Below, in pieces: positions 42,193-51,269 of a DNA stretch of 64,000 nt (within the stretch, counting starts at the first letter, position 1; every line of letters starts with the position of its first letter). The notes below the pieces were generated by a model. The model had not been told where the DNA came from. It saw nothing but the letters and a program-made list of their open reading frames with translations, and searched no databases. Location of the stretch: the NCBI GenBank assembly GCA_041940025.1, contig JBGTSY010000003.1, positions 124,001-188,000 of the forward strand, written 5' to 3'. The position numbers and the translations under genes are program-made. Source of the DNA: UBA5859 sp041940025 (GTDB lineage Bacteria; Pseudomonadota; Gammaproteobacteria; UBA5859).

Positions 42193-43731
42193 CTAAGGTG
42201 CCACGTTGATCCAAAGATCGCCACCTGGACCCAAAGGTAAACCCAATTGCATCCAAACAAATATCATGACAATCCAAACCATCCCGAACACGATACTGTA
42301 GGGTAACATGCCCGCAACTAAAGTCCCCAACCCAGCACGCGGTAGATAGCGTTGCATAAAAGCAAGAATGATAACCATGTACGGATTCATGGGGGAGATC
42401 ACATTGGTAAAAGAATCTCCAACACGATACGCAGCCTGGGTTAGTTCAGGACTGATGCCCACCTGCATCAACATGGGCACAAACACCGGGGCTAAAAATG
42501 CATATTTAGCCGATGCTGAACCAATTAACAGATTGCCCGCTGCTGACACTAAAATAAAAGCTAATATGAGAATGGTAAGTGGAATATTGAGTGCCACTAG
42601 CCATTCGCCACCTTTAATTGCGAGCATCAAACCAAGATTAGAGTAGTTAAAAAAGGCGATAAACTGCGACGCAAAAAAAGCGAGCACTATATAGGGGCCC
42701 AAGCTCGCCAGCGTGTCACCCATCATTTTCGCCACATCTTTATCGCTTTTGATGGTACCGGCACCTAATCCGTAAGCTAGGGAAGGCAGTAGAAACAGTA
42801 TCATGGTAATGGGCACCATTGCCTCCACCCAGCGGCTAAATCGGCCACCGATCCCATACAGAGGCGCTGCCGGTAGCAAGATAGCAAGCGCCAACAACAC
42901 GACTGCTGCGACTAGGATATAACCAGCCCAACGCAAACCGCGTTGCTCGTCAAGGGTAATCTCTATGTTAGTCGCAGGTCGTTCATCCAGCGCACCCTGA
43001 GCCAGTAAGCGTGGCTCTACAATTTTATCTGTTACCCACCACCCCACGACAGTGAGCACCACAGTGGAAGCAATCATAAACCACCAATTAGCCGTGACGG
43101 CTACCTCATAATCAGGCACCAAAAACTGCGCACCTGCCTGAGTAAAACCCGCTAATAAGGGATCCAGAGCAGTAATGGCCAAGTTCGCGCTAAACCCTGC
43201 GGAAACACCGGCAAAAGCGACCATAATCCCTGCCAAGGGTGGGCGGCCCATTAGCTGCCACAAAACGGCAGCGACCGGCGGCAAGACCAGGTAACCGGCA
43301 TCGAGCGCGGCAGATGAGAGAATTCCGACAAACATCACCGCAGGCGTCACTAACCATGCAGCGAGATTGGAAAGGCCTTTGAGCATCATTGCACGCATCA
43401 GGCCACTCTGCTCGGCCAAGCCGATGCCCAACATGCCCACGATTACCAAACCTAATGGTGGAAAGCGAATAAAATTCTCCACTATATTTTTTAGTATCCA
43501 CCAAATTCCCTCTGCGTTTAGCAGACTCACCACGTGAATGAGTTCATAACTCAATTCGCCTTGCTTCAAGAGAGGCTTGTTCACCTGCCATCCAAGAACT
43601 ACCCCAAGGTGTGACATGAGCATGACTATCAGTGCGCCAATCATAAACAGCGTGGCGGGATGAGGTAGCGCATTGCCAGCACGCTCTAACTTATCCAGCC
43701 ATCCGTTTTGTGTCTGTTCGGTTTCTAGCAT
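42193..43731 (-). CDS. AbgT family transporter
   Basis: A 512-residue inner membrane protein of the AbgT family with about eleven to thirteen hydrophobic helices. Typical stretches are WLDKLERAGNALPHPATLF, GLAEQSGLMRAMM, GFSANLAITALDPLLAGF and YRVGDSFTNVISPMNPYM, the last being the strongly conserved family signature. Members import p-aminobenzoyl-glutamate or expel sulfonamides, mostly with proton or sodium gradients; which applies here cannot be told. It is divergent from the Ca/Na exchanger gene. Confidence 0.92.
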   Translation of the reverse strand: MLETEQTQNGWLDKLERAGNALPHPATLFMIGALIVMLMSHLGVVLGWQVNKPLLKQGELSYELIHVVSLLNAEGIWWILKNIVENFIRFPPLGLVIVGMLGIGLAEQSGLMRAMMLKGLSNLAAWLVTPAVMFVGILSSAALDAGYLVLPPVAAVLWQLMGRPPLAGIMVAFAGVSAGFSANLAITALDPLLAGFTQAGAQFLVPDYEVAVTANWWFMIASTVVLTVVGWWVTDKIVEPRLLAQGALDERPATNIEITLDEQRGLRWAGYILVAAVVLLALAILLPAAPLYGIGGRFSRWVEAMVPITMILFLLPSLAYGLGAGTIKSDKDVAKMMGDTLASLGPYIVLAFFASQFIAFFNYSNLGLMLAIKGGEWLVALNIPLTILILAFILVSAAGNLLIGSASAKYAFLAPVFVPMLMQVGISPELTQAAYRVGDSFTNVISPMNPYMVIILAFMQRYLPRAGLGTLVAGMLPYSIVFGMVWIVMIFVWMQLGLPLGPGGDLWINVAP

Positions 43732-43870
43732 GGTATTGCCTTTTCAAGTATAGAATCTGCTTTTTAACCTAGGGTCTGTCTTTAACAAATAGTTGCATCA
43801 CATAGATGTTAGAAATAATTTAACACCTGCAAGGTCCAGTTAGAATCGTTAGAATAACCGCTTTTTGGAT

Positions 43871-44878
43871 ATGAGCCACATGTTAATAGCAACCATTGCT
43901 ATCATAATTGGGTTGGCAGGACTTTTTTTGGGAGCAGATAAGTTCGTCGACGGCGCTGCCGCCACTGCCTATGCTTTAGGAGTGTCGCCGTTGATTGTGG
44001 GTTTAACCATCGTCGCGCTTGGCACTTCTTCACCGGAAATGTTGGTGGCACTATTTGCCGCATTAGATGATGCCAGTAATATCGCTATCGGAAATGTTAT
44101 CGGCTCGAATATCGCCAATATCGGCTTGGTAGTGGGAGGCACCGCAATCATTGCTCCCTTAACCGTTCATCCAGATACCCTAAGACGTGATTACCCTCTT
44201 TTACTAGTAGTCACCCTGTTAGCGGTGGGTTTAATACTAGACGGTGATCTTGTGTGGGTGGATGGACTCATACTGTTAACCGGACTGATTGCCACCCTAA
44301 GCTGGATGATGTGGTTGGGGTTCAAGGAGTCTTCACGTTTGTCCGAACGCGCGCACATCGCCAAAGAGCCCAGCGCACAATACCCTGGCGAAATGTCGGT
44401 ATCTAAGGCTCTCCTCTCCCTTTTTATTGGTTTCGTGGTACTCGTTGCGTGCTCTCGACTGTTAGTCTGGGGTGCCGTACAGTTCGCCGAACTATTAGGC
44501 ATTAGTCAGTTGGTAATCGGTTTGACAATCGTGGCCATTGGCACCAGTCTACCCGAACTCGCAGCCTCAATTGCGGGTGTCTTGAAAGACCAACACGATA
44601 TCACCATCGGCAACATTGTCGGCTCTAACCTATTTAATCTGTTAGCGGTACTCTGCATCCCAGGTCTCGTGGCTCCGACACAAATCGAAAAAATAGTATT
44701 AATAAGAGATATTCCTGTCATGGGCGGATTAACACTGTTGCTGTGGGTCGTCATCCGACGCAAAGACTATCTCAGCTTGAATATCAATCGTTGGGGCGGT
44801 GCACTCTTAATGCTATGCTTCAGCGTATACATCATTTGGTTGGTGACAGTGGCACAAGCAGTGCCCCATACGGTTTAA
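43871..44878 (+). CDS. calcium/sodium antiporter (YrbG family)
   Basis: A 335-residue K+-dependent Na+/Ca2+ exchanger-like protein with ten hydrophobic helices in two inverted halves. Each half holds an alpha repeat: VALGTSSPEMLVAL with GNVIGSNIANIG, and AIGTSLPELAASI with GNIVGSNLFNLL. The ATG at 43871 was preferred to the TTG at 43865; ATG 43880 is also possible. It precedes kdsD by 23 bases, the yrbG-kdsD order of E. coli, while the mla genes often found on its other side are missing. Confidence 0.93.
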   Translation: MSHMLIATIAIIIGLAGLFLGADKFVDGAAATAYALGVSPLIVGLTIVALGTSSPEMLVALFAALDDASNIAIGNVIGSNIANIGLVVGGTAIIAPLTVHPDTLRRDYPLLLVVTLLAVGLILDGDLVWVDGLILLTGLIATLSWMMWLGFKESSRLSERAHIAKEPSAQYPGEMSVSKALLSLFIGFVVLVACSRLLVWGAVQFAELLGISQLVIGLTIVAIGTSLPELAASIAGVLKDQHDITIGNIVGSNLFNLLAVLCIPGLVAPTQIEKIVLIRDIPVMGGLTLLLWVVIRRKDYLSLNINRWGGALLMLCFSVYIIWLVTVAQAVPHTV

Positions 44879-44901
44879 CAAGATTGAGTGTCCTCCCTAG
44901 C

Positions 44902-45882
44902 ATGAAGCTCAAAAACGAACACAATTTTCTCCAGTTTGGTCGCAGCGTTCTGGAAATTGAAACCCAAGCCATTCAACATTTGATTTCGCGATTAGATGAA
45001 CAATTTCAACGAGCGTGTGAATTAATCTTGCAATGCCAAGGACGCGTGGTAGTGATTGGTATGGGAAAATCCGGGCACATAGGCAGTAAAGTCGCAGCCA
45101 CATTAGCAAGCACCGGGACACCCGCTTTTTTTGTTCACCCAGGAGAAGCGAGTCACGGCGATCTAGGCATGATCACTGCCCAAGATGTGGTGCTGGGTTT
45201 ATCTAATTCAGGAGAAACCGAGGAAATTCTCATCCTGCTACCCATTATCAAACGACTGGGCGTGCCTTTGATCACCTTGACCGGAAATCCGCACTCCAAG
45301 TTGGCAACCATGGCCACTGTTAACATTGATGTGAGTGTGACTCAGGAAGCCTGTCCCCTAGGATTGGCCCCCACTGCCAGTACCACTGCCGCGTTAGCCA
45401 TGGGGGATGCGATTGCTGTAACCTTACTAAAAGCGCGGGGATTTACGGAGGAAGATTTTGCCCGCTCCCACCCGGGAGGGCGGTTGGGCAAACGTTTGCT
45501 GATTCATGTGGATGACATCATGCATCAAGATCAAGATGTGCCTATGGTCTCTCCAGACACGCCCATCAATCAATCATTACTGGAAATGACCAATAAACGG
45601 CTAGGTATGACCGCAATCGTGGACCCGCAACAACGGCTATTGGGTGTGTTCACCGACGGTGATTTAAGACGGATACTGGATAAACGCATCGATCTACAGC
45701 AAAGCCCTATTAGTGACTATATGACTACCCATCCCGTCACTGTACAAGCAGGCATTTTAGCAGCAGAAGCTTTAGAAGTGATGGAAAGACACAAAATTAA
45801 CCAGCTACTGATTACCGATAGTCAACAACGTCTAATCGGTGCACTGAACATGCATGATATGCTTCGAGCAGGTGTCGTTTAA
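44902..45882 (+). CDS. kdsD: D-arabinose 5-phosphate isomerase
   Basis: KdsD makes D-arabinose 5-phosphate for Kdo synthesis in LPS. The 326 residues have a SIS domain (VVVIGMGKSGHIGSKVAATL, SNSGETEEILILLP, LGLAPTASTTAALAMGDAIA) and two CBS domains at about 210-326. ATG 44902 is used; the frame is open back into yrbG but the residues there are not homologous. It is followed 18 bases later by kdsC. First enzyme of the Kdo/Lpt run. Confidence 0.95.
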   Translation: MKLKNEHNFLQFGRSVLEIETQAIQHLISRLDEQFQRACELILQCQGRVVVIGMGKSGHIGSKVAATLASTGTPAFFVHPGEASHGDLGMITAQDVVLGLSNSGETEEILILLPIIKRLGVPLITLTGNPHSKLATMATVNIDVSVTQEACPLGLAPTASTTAALAMGDAIAVTLLKARGFTEEDFARSHPGGRLGKRLLIHVDDIMHQDQDVPMVSPDTPINQSLLEMTNKRLGMTAIVDPQQRLLGVFTDGDLRRILDKRIDLQQSPISDYMTTHPVTVQAGILAAEALEVMERHKINQLLITDSQQRLIGALNMHDMLRAGVV

Positions 45883-45900
45883 CGGCAAGGACCCATCCCC

Positions 45901-46431
45901 ATGGCACATTTGACACTTGAACAGTTAAAACAACGGGCGTTACTGATTGAACTAGTCATTTTTGACGTGGATGGTGTGTTAACAGATGGTGGCATCCATA
46001 TCGGACCGGATGGTGAGGAGTATAAAATTTTTCATTCTCGAGACGGTCTTGGGATAAAAAGTTTAAGCCAACACAACATTGACGTGGCGATTGTATCGGG
46101 GCGAGAGTGCGCTGCAGTGGTGCATCGCATGGAAAAACTAGGTGTCAAACATATTTTCCAAGGTGAGGAAGATAAACAAGCTGCATTTGAACTCCTACTC
46201 AAAAAACTCGCCATCTCGCCTGAAAAGGTCGCATTTGTTGGGGACGATATTCCCGATCTGCACATCATGCGCCAGGTGGGTCTGGGTATCGCAGTGGCAG
46301 ATGCACTGCCTGAAGTGCAGCAAGAAGCGCATTGGGTGACGACTTTAGCCGGTGGCCGCGGCGCCGCTCGAGAAGTGTGCGACATGATAATACATGAACT
46401 GGCTATTCGCTCTGGTCGCGGAAACCCCTGA
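45901..46431 (+). CDS. kdsC: 3-deoxy-D-manno-octulosonate 8-phosphate phosphatase
   Basis: A HAD phosphatase of 176 residues without a cap domain, which acts as a tetramer. The nucleophile motif is FDVDGVLTDG with Asp22 and Asp24; VSGRECAAV and the GDDIPDLHIM motif follow. Removes phosphate from Kdo-8-P. Lies between kdsD and lptC as in E. coli and Pseudomonas. Confidence 0.95.
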   Translation: MAHLTLEQLKQRALLIELVIFDVDGVLTDGGIHIGPDGEEYKIFHSRDGLGIKSLSQHNIDVAIVSGRECAAVVHRMEKLGVKHIFQGEEDKQAAFELLLKKLAISPEKVAFVGDDIPDLHIMRQVGLGIAVADALPEVQQEAHWVTTLAGGRGAAREVCDMIIHELAIRSGRGNP

Positions 46432-46442
46432 AAAAGATATTT

Positions 46443-47006
46443 GTGTTTCGATTCCGTCATTACATTCTCTTTTTACTGTTTGCCACTGTGGCATTCACCA
46501 GTTATTGGATAAGGCAACAGGACACCAAACCGCCTCGCACCAGCCAGAGGAATGACACGCCCGTGATATTTATGAGAAATTTTGTGGCGGAACAGATGAA
46601 TGCCTCGGGTAAACCGCAACATCGTCTAGAAGGTGAATTGTTGCGCCAAGTCAAACGCGACGAGCAAGCTAATCTGACACACCCCACCCTCACTTGGTAT
46701 AGTGAAACAGGTAGTCCCTGGCAAATCACTGCCCTTCGCAGCATTGCACTGCCGGATGGAAGCCAAATTAGTTTTGAGGGCCAGGCCGAAATTAAACGGA
46801 TCACCCAATCCGACCACAAGCAGCTTAAGATTACCAGCGAAAAATTTGTGGTTCGACCAGATGAACAAACCATCTCCTCAGAACTTTTGGTTACAATAGA
46901 GGTGGCGGATGGACAAGCAACTGCGGTGGGGTTTCTTGCAAACCTTGCAGACGAAGAAATCCAACTTTTAAACCAAGTAGAAGGCGTTTATCTTCATGCT
47001 AAATAA
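46443..47006 (+). CDS. lptC: LPS export protein LptC
   Basis: LptC is anchored in the inner membrane by one N-terminal helix (about 6-23) and passes LPS from LptBFG to LptA. The 187-residue protein has the beta-jellyroll body, with MRNFVAEQMNASGKPQHRLEGE as the start of the fold. The start is a GTG at 46443. It overlaps lptA by 11 bases, and lies after kdsC in the usual order. Confidence 0.91.
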   Translation: MFRFRHYILFLLFATVAFTSYWIRQQDTKPPRTSQRNDTPVIFMRNFVAEQMNASGKPQHRLEGELLRQVKRDEQANLTHPTLTWYSETGSPWQITALRSIALPDGSQISFEGQAEIKRITQSDHKQLKITSEKFVVRPDEQTISSELLVTIEVADGQATAVGFLANLADEEIQLLNQVEGVYLHAK

Positions 47007-47526
47007 GCGATTGTTATCTGTCTTGCTAGCCCTGCTGTTGGTCACCTATCCCCTACTGCCTGTCTTCTCCCTACCCTCGGACAAAGATGCGCCCATCAAG
47101 ATCCAAGCAGATTCAGTCTCATTTAATCAAAAAACCGGCATTAGTCACTATCAAGGCAATGTCCGTCTCACTCAGGGCAGCATTCAGGTTCGTGCAGATC
47201 AGATCACGGTAGAACAGAATGACTCGGAAGTCTCTCAAGTGCGATGTATCGGTGAACCTGTTTCGTTCAAACAACAGCCCGAATCAAATGCCCCTGAAAT
47301 GGTGGCTCATGCAAAGGAGATCATTTATCGCGTTACAGATGAACGACTCTGGCTGTCAGGTGAGGCGAAACTCTGGGACGGCACCACACAGTTTAGTTCT
47401 CATCAAATAGAATATGATCTGTTGCGATCAGTCATCTTAGCCAGCAAGGGGCGCTCGGCCGGAGGTGCCCAGGTAGAAATGACCATTGCGCCTCGCAAAC
47501 AAGAATCCAGTAATCAGAATCAATGA
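46996..47526 (+). CDS. lptA: LPS transport periplasmic protein LptA
   Basis: LptA polymerises into the periplasmic bridge that carries LPS. The 176-residue protein has a Sec signal (cleavage near residue 26-30) followed by the OstA-type beta-jellyroll, with IQADSVSFNQKTGISHYQGNVRL-like opening repeats and IEYDL near the end. It overlaps lptC by 11 bases and lptB by four (ATGA), so the three are likely translated together. Confidence 0.93.
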   Translation: MLNKRLLSVLLALLLVTYPLLPVFSLPSDKDAPIKIQADSVSFNQKTGISHYQGNVRLTQGSIQVRADQITVEQNDSEVSQVRCIGEPVSFKQQPESNAPEMVAHAKEIIYRVTDERLWLSGEAKLWDGTTQFSSHQIEYDLLRSVILASKGRSAGGAQVEMTIAPRKQESSNQNQ

Positions 47527-48248
47527 GTGAATTAGTAGCTGAAGGGATCGGCAAACAATACGGTCGCCGCCAGGTGGTACGTGATGTGTCATTACGAATA
47601 GGCCTCGGTGAGGTAGTGGGATTACTGGGCCCCAATGGTGCGGGAAAAACCACCTGCTTTTACATGATTGTCGGCCTGGTGCCGTGCAGCCAAGGGAAAC
47701 TATTACTCAACAATCAAAATATTACCCACTTTCCAATCCATGCTCGCGCCCGGTTAGGGATCGGCTATTTACCGCAAGAAGCCTCTGTTTTCCGCAAGCT
47801 GAGTGTCGAAGATAATTTGTTAGGTGTATTACAACTTAGAAAGGGTGTTTCCAGGAGTGAACGCCAGTCTATTTTAGAGCAACTGCTGGAAGAGTTTAAT
47901 CTATTACATATACGACACAGTTTAGGTGCCAGTTTATCGGGAGGCGAACGGCGACGCGTAGAAATCGCACGGGCGTTAGCGTCCAATCCACAGTTTATTC
48001 TGCTGGATGAACCTTTTGCCGGCGTCGATCCGATCTCTGTGATGGACATTAAATCCATCATTCAACAACTCTCTGCACGTCACATAGGGGTACTCATCAC
48101 CGATCATAATGTGAGAGAAACATTGGATATTTGCGAGCGCGCCTATATCATGAATGAAGGCACAGTGATTTCCCAGGGTGTGCCAGAAGAAATTATGCGC
48201 AACCAACAGGTTAGAGACGTATATCTAGGTCAAACATTTCGATTATAA
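47523..48248 (+). CDS. lptB: LPS export ABC transporter ATPase LptB
   Basis: The ATPase that powers extraction of LPS from the inner membrane with LptF and LptG. 241 residues: Walker A GPNGAGKTT at 36-44, Q-loop YLPQEASVFRKL, signature LSGGERRRVEIARAL, Walker B FILLDEPFAGVDPI, H-loop ITDHNVRE. The YLPQEASVFRKLSVEDN stretch is diagnostic for LptB. lptF/lptG are not in the window. rpoN follows 71 bases later, the classical order. Confidence 0.97.
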   Translation: MSELVAEGIGKQYGRRQVVRDVSLRIGLGEVVGLLGPNGAGKTTCFYMIVGLVPCSQGKLLLNNQNITHFPIHARARLGIGYLPQEASVFRKLSVEDNLLGVLQLRKGVSRSERQSILEQLLEEFNLLHIRHSLGASLSGGERRRVEIARALASNPQFILLDEPFAGVDPISVMDIKSIIQQLSARHIGVLITDHNVRETLDICERAYIMNEGTVISQGVPEEIMRNQQVRDVYLGQTFRL

Positions 48249-48319
48249 AGGTCGATTCTCTGGGTGTAATTAATTAGAATATCGGGATATGGAATGAATC
48301 AATCGAAGGCTTTTAATAT

Positions 48320-49816
48320 ATGAAGCAATCGCTTCAACTGAAAATCGGCCAAAGCCTGACAATGACGCCTCAGTTGCAGCAAGCTATCCGCCTGTTGCAA
48401 CTCTCCACTCTGGATTTGGCGCAAGAGATACAGCAGACCATCGAGTCTAATCCTATGCTGGACTATGCGCCTGAAGAAGAATCTAATGGTGAATCCGCTA
48501 AGGAAAACAGCTCTGAATCCAACCCTGAGACAGCAGCGAATGGTGAAGAACAGACCGCTCAGCGAGACGATTCAGAGCTGCAAATGGAAAAAAGCGAACT
48601 TCCGGATGACTTAGACATCGATTCAGGTTGGGAAGATGTCTATGAAACCCCTCAGGTTCCCTCCCTATCGAATAACAGCCAGTCCAGCTTTGAAGGCAAA
48701 GAGCTTGAATTTCAAAATAGCGCGGAAGAGACGCTACAGGAGCATCTATTTTGGCAGTTAGAGATGACGCCACTTGCCGGATCGGACCATGCAATTGCCA
48801 CCGCTATCATTGATGCGATTGATCCCCATGGGTACTTAACCTCTACATTGGAAGATTTGCACTCCGGCCTCATCACCGAGTTTGCGGAATTGGAATTAGA
48901 TGAGATTGAAGCGGTACTCAAACGGGTTCATCAATTCGATCCTATCGGGTGCGGCTCAAGAAACCTACAGGAGTGTTTAAGCCTACAACTGTCACAATTT
49001 GCCGCAGACACGCCTTGGTTGAACGAAGCAAAACTGCTGGTGAGCCACTATTTAGAAATATTAGGGGCAAAAGACTACAATCAGCTGATGCGCAAAATGA
49101 AGTTGAAGCAACCTGAACTTCGTGAAGTAGTGACTTTAGTCCAATCCCTTAACCCGCGCCCCGGAAGTTTAATCGCACCTGAAAAACCGCAGTACATTAT
49201 TCCAGATGTATTCGTTCGCAAACGAAAAAATAAATGGATGGTAGAACTCAATCCGGAATGTTCGCCTAAATTGCAGATCCATTCCCAATACGCCTCACTC
49301 ATTCGTCGCTCCGATAACAGCAGTGAAAACCTGTTTCTGCGCAATAATCTGCAAGAGGCCAAGTGGTTTATCAAAAGCTTACAAAGTCGAAACGAAACTC
49401 TGTTGAAGGTGGCAAGTCAGATTGTGGCGCATCAACAGGAGTTTTTTGAACATGGTGAAGAGTACATGAAACCACTGGTATTGCATGACATTGCCGAGCG
49501 AGTGGAAATGCATGAGTCCACCATTTCGCGAGTGACTACACAAAAGTATATGCATACACCTCGCGGGATATTCGAATTAAAGTACTTTTTTTCAAGCCAC
49601 GTGAGTACTGACTCGGGCGGCGAATGTTCTGCTACCGCCATTCGTGCATTAATTAAAAAATTGATAGCCGAGGAAAATCAAAGCAAGCCTTTAAGCGACA
49701 GTAAAATTGCAAATATATTGGCAGACAAAGGCATTAATGTCGCGCGCCGAACGATTGCCAAATACCGAGAAGCGATGTCTATTCCTCCCTCAAATGCACG
49801 CAAGAGCTTAGTCTAG
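48320..49816 (+). CDS. rpoN: RNA polymerase sigma-54 factor
   Basis: Sigma-54, 498 residues. The Gln/Leu-rich activator-response region is at the N-terminus (LKIGQSLTMTPQLQQAIRLL), an acidic region II at about 55-110, the core-binding domain next, and the DNA-binding C-terminus with the helix-turn-helix (LHDIAERVEMHESTISRVTT) and the RpoN box ARRTIAKYREA. Directly followed by hpf and ptsN, as in most gammaproteobacteria. Confidence 0.97.
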   Translation: MKQSLQLKIGQSLTMTPQLQQAIRLLQLSTLDLAQEIQQTIESNPMLDYAPEEESNGESAKENSSESNPETAANGEEQTAQRDDSELQMEKSELPDDLDIDSGWEDVYETPQVPSLSNNSQSSFEGKELEFQNSAEETLQEHLFWQLEMTPLAGSDHAIATAIIDAIDPHGYLTSTLEDLHSGLITEFAELELDEIEAVLKRVHQFDPIGCGSRNLQECLSLQLSQFAADTPWLNEAKLLVSHYLEILGAKDYNQLMRKMKLKQPELREVVTLVQSLNPRPGSLIAPEKPQYIIPDVFVRKRKNKWMVELNPECSPKLQIHSQYASLIRRSDNSSENLFLRNNLQEAKWFIKSLQSRNETLLKVASQIVAHQQEFFEHGEEYMKPLVLHDIAERVEMHESTISRVTTQKYMHTPRGIFELKYFFSSHVSTDSGGECSATAIRALIKKLIAEENQSKPLSDSKIANILADKGINVARRTIAKYREAMSIPPSNARKSLV

Positions 49817-49848
49817 ATCCGGTTACTAATGTTTAAGGAGTTTCATCA

Positions 49849-50148
49849 ATGCAGTTAAATATTTCTGGCCATCATGTAGATGTGACCGACGCTTTACGTG
49901 ACTATGTTGAGGCTAAATTCGAACGTCTGCAACGACACTTTGACCATATCAATAATGTTCATGTGGTATTATCTATAGAAAAATTGGTACAAAAGGCTGA
50001 GGCCACCATGCACCTGAACGGTACCGAAATATTTGCTAATGCCGAGTCCACTGATATGTATGCCGCAATTGACGCATTGGCGGATAAACTTGATAGACAG
50101 ATCAAGAAGTACAAAGAAAAAATTACAGACCATCATAAAAAAATTTAA
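49849..50148 (+). CDS. hpf: ribosome hibernation promoting factor, short form
   Basis: A 99-residue short HPF with the S30AE fold: LNISGHHVDVTDALRDYVEA at the start, FERLQRHFDHINNVHVVLSIEK, then IDALADKLDRQIKKYKEK. Binds the ribosome decoding region and promotes 100S dimers with RMF in relatives. GGAG lies before the ATG. It is the usual gene between rpoN and ptsN. Confidence 0.95.
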   Translation: MQLNISGHHVDVTDALRDYVEAKFERLQRHFDHINNVHVVLSIEKLVQKAEATMHLNGTEIFANAESTDMYAAIDALADKLDRQIKKYKEKITDHHKKI

Positions 50149-50193
50149 ATGAAGTAGATCCGCTCCACGCACCGAGACTGTGAAGGGTGGACG

Positions 50194-50655
50194 ATGTCGC
50201 CGATGCTCCTGAACAATATATTATCTCCTCAGTGTACCCTCTGCCAGGCTAGGGCCACCAGCAAAAAAAAAGCAATAGAGTTACTGTGCGATCTCATTGG
50301 TCGCGAAGATTTGACCCTAGATCCTCAGGAGATATATCAAGCCATGATTACTCGGGAGCGGCTCGGCTCAACCGCCATCGGTCAGGGGATTGCGCTTCCT
50401 CATGGACGGGTGGAGAGTGATCACTGTGTTGGGGCAATCATCCATCTCGAAGAAGGGATTGATTTTGACGCCGTTGATGATATCCCTGTTGATCTGCTGT
50501 TTGGTCTGGTTGTTCCGGTCAATTCCACTGACGAACACCTGGAAATTCTTTCCCGCCTAGCCACCATGTTTCGTGACAAAAACTTTAGTCAGGCCCTGCG
50601 AGGCGCCGAAAACGACCAAAGTCTTTACGAGATGATTGTCCATTACGCCAAATAA
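50194..50655 (+). CDS. ptsN: nitrogen-regulatory PTS EIIA protein PtsN
   Basis: EIIA-Ntr, 153 residues, the phosphate-accepting output protein of the nitrogen PTS. His70 in AIALPHGRVE is the phosphorylation site. Other family stretches are ATSKKKAIELLCDLIG, LGSTAIGQGIALPH and STDEHLEILSRLATMF. ATG 50194 is used. A 107-base spacer with an inverted repeat follows before hprK. Confidence 0.95.
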   Translation: MSPMLLNNILSPQCTLCQARATSKKKAIELLCDLIGREDLTLDPQEIYQAMITRERLGSTAIGQGIALPHGRVESDHCVGAIIHLEEGIDFDAVDDIPVDLLFGLVVPVNSTDEHLEILSRLATMFRDKNFSQALRGAENDQSLYEMIVHYAK

Positions 50656-50681
50656 TAATACGTCCGCACGGGTCTGGACTT

Positions 50682-50723
50682 CCATGCCACTCTCAGCCTC
50701 TTTAGAATGGATGGCTGGCATGG
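50682..50723 (+). promoter_or_regulatory. inverted repeat between ptsN and hprK
   Basis: CCATGCCA (50682-50689) and TGGCATGG (50716-50723) are perfect 8-base inverted copies with a 26-base loop. It is the only sizeable gap in the tightly packed ptsN-hprK-rapZ-EIIA-ptsH run, and lies 39 bases before the hprK ATG. A processing or attenuation site, or an operator for an internal promoter, are possible. Confidence 0.38.
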
Positions 50724-50762
50724 CGAAATCATCAAAATTCATCCAAACAGTGATCAACGAAA

Positions 50763-51269
50763 ATGTGTCATCCAGATTCTAACTCTATTCATGGCACCTT
50801 GATGCGAATTGAGCAACAGGGTGTACTGATTACCGGCGATAGCGGGCAAGGTAAGAGTGATTTAGCATTAGCACTATTGGAACGACAGCACCAAATTGTC
50901 GCCGACGATCTGGTGCTATTAACACGCCGTGGTGACAAAATTATCGGCATGCATGCCCCCGATACTTGTGCGCAAATGGAAGTCCGAGGGTTAGGCATTC
51001 ACCCCGTATCCGAGCTTTTCGGACCGAATGCCTGGCTGGAACAGTCTGTCGTGCATTGGCAGCTGAACCTCAGCAGCGAGCCTCAAGAGTCACTCTACCA
51101 ACATCAAAACCGTCACATAGGTAATTGGCAGCGCACACTGCAGTTAAACCTGCCCCTGCCGACTTTAACTCTGGGTATATCACAGAGCCGACCGCTGCCA
51201 TTAATAGTAGAATTAGCAAATCGCTTAGTGCTCACTCAACGCATCCATCTATCTGAGGAAATTCAATAA
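50763..51269 (+). CDS. hprK: short HPr kinase/phosphorylase (catalytic domain only)
   Basis: Phosphorylates or dephosphorylates the regulatory serine of HPr. The 168 residues hold only the C-terminal kinase domain: His10 in SIHGT lines up with the catalytic His of Gram-positive HprK, Walker A is GDSGQGKS at 25-32, Asp48-Asp49 (IVADDLV) form the acidic pair, and MEVRGLGIHPV is the HprK signature. The usual N-terminal DRTGG-like domain (about 130 residues) is absent. Short HprK forms are known in alphaproteobacteria. The stop overlaps rapZ by one base (TAATG). The neighbouring HPr does have the target serine. Confidence 0.9.
   Translation: MCHPDSNSIHGTLMRIEQQGVLITGDSGQGKSDLALALLERQHQIVADDLVLLTRRGDKIIGMHAPDTCAQMEVRGLGIHPVSELFGPNAWLEQSVVHWQLNLSSEPQESLYQHQNRHIGNWQRTLQLNLPLPTLTLGISQSRPLPLIVELANRLVLTQRIHLSEEIQ

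Noticed and set aside
42153..42260. N-terminal extension of the DUF1820 gene, rich in Trp
   Set aside because: A strong AGGAGG lies before the ATG at 42152, and the extension matches nothing in the family; it also runs into the AbgT gene.
43732..43870. Sigma-70 promoter (TTGCAT/TAATTT) for the yrbG-kdsD run
   Set aside because: Both boxes match only three of six consensus bases; an actual promoter is likely in this gap but I cannot place it.
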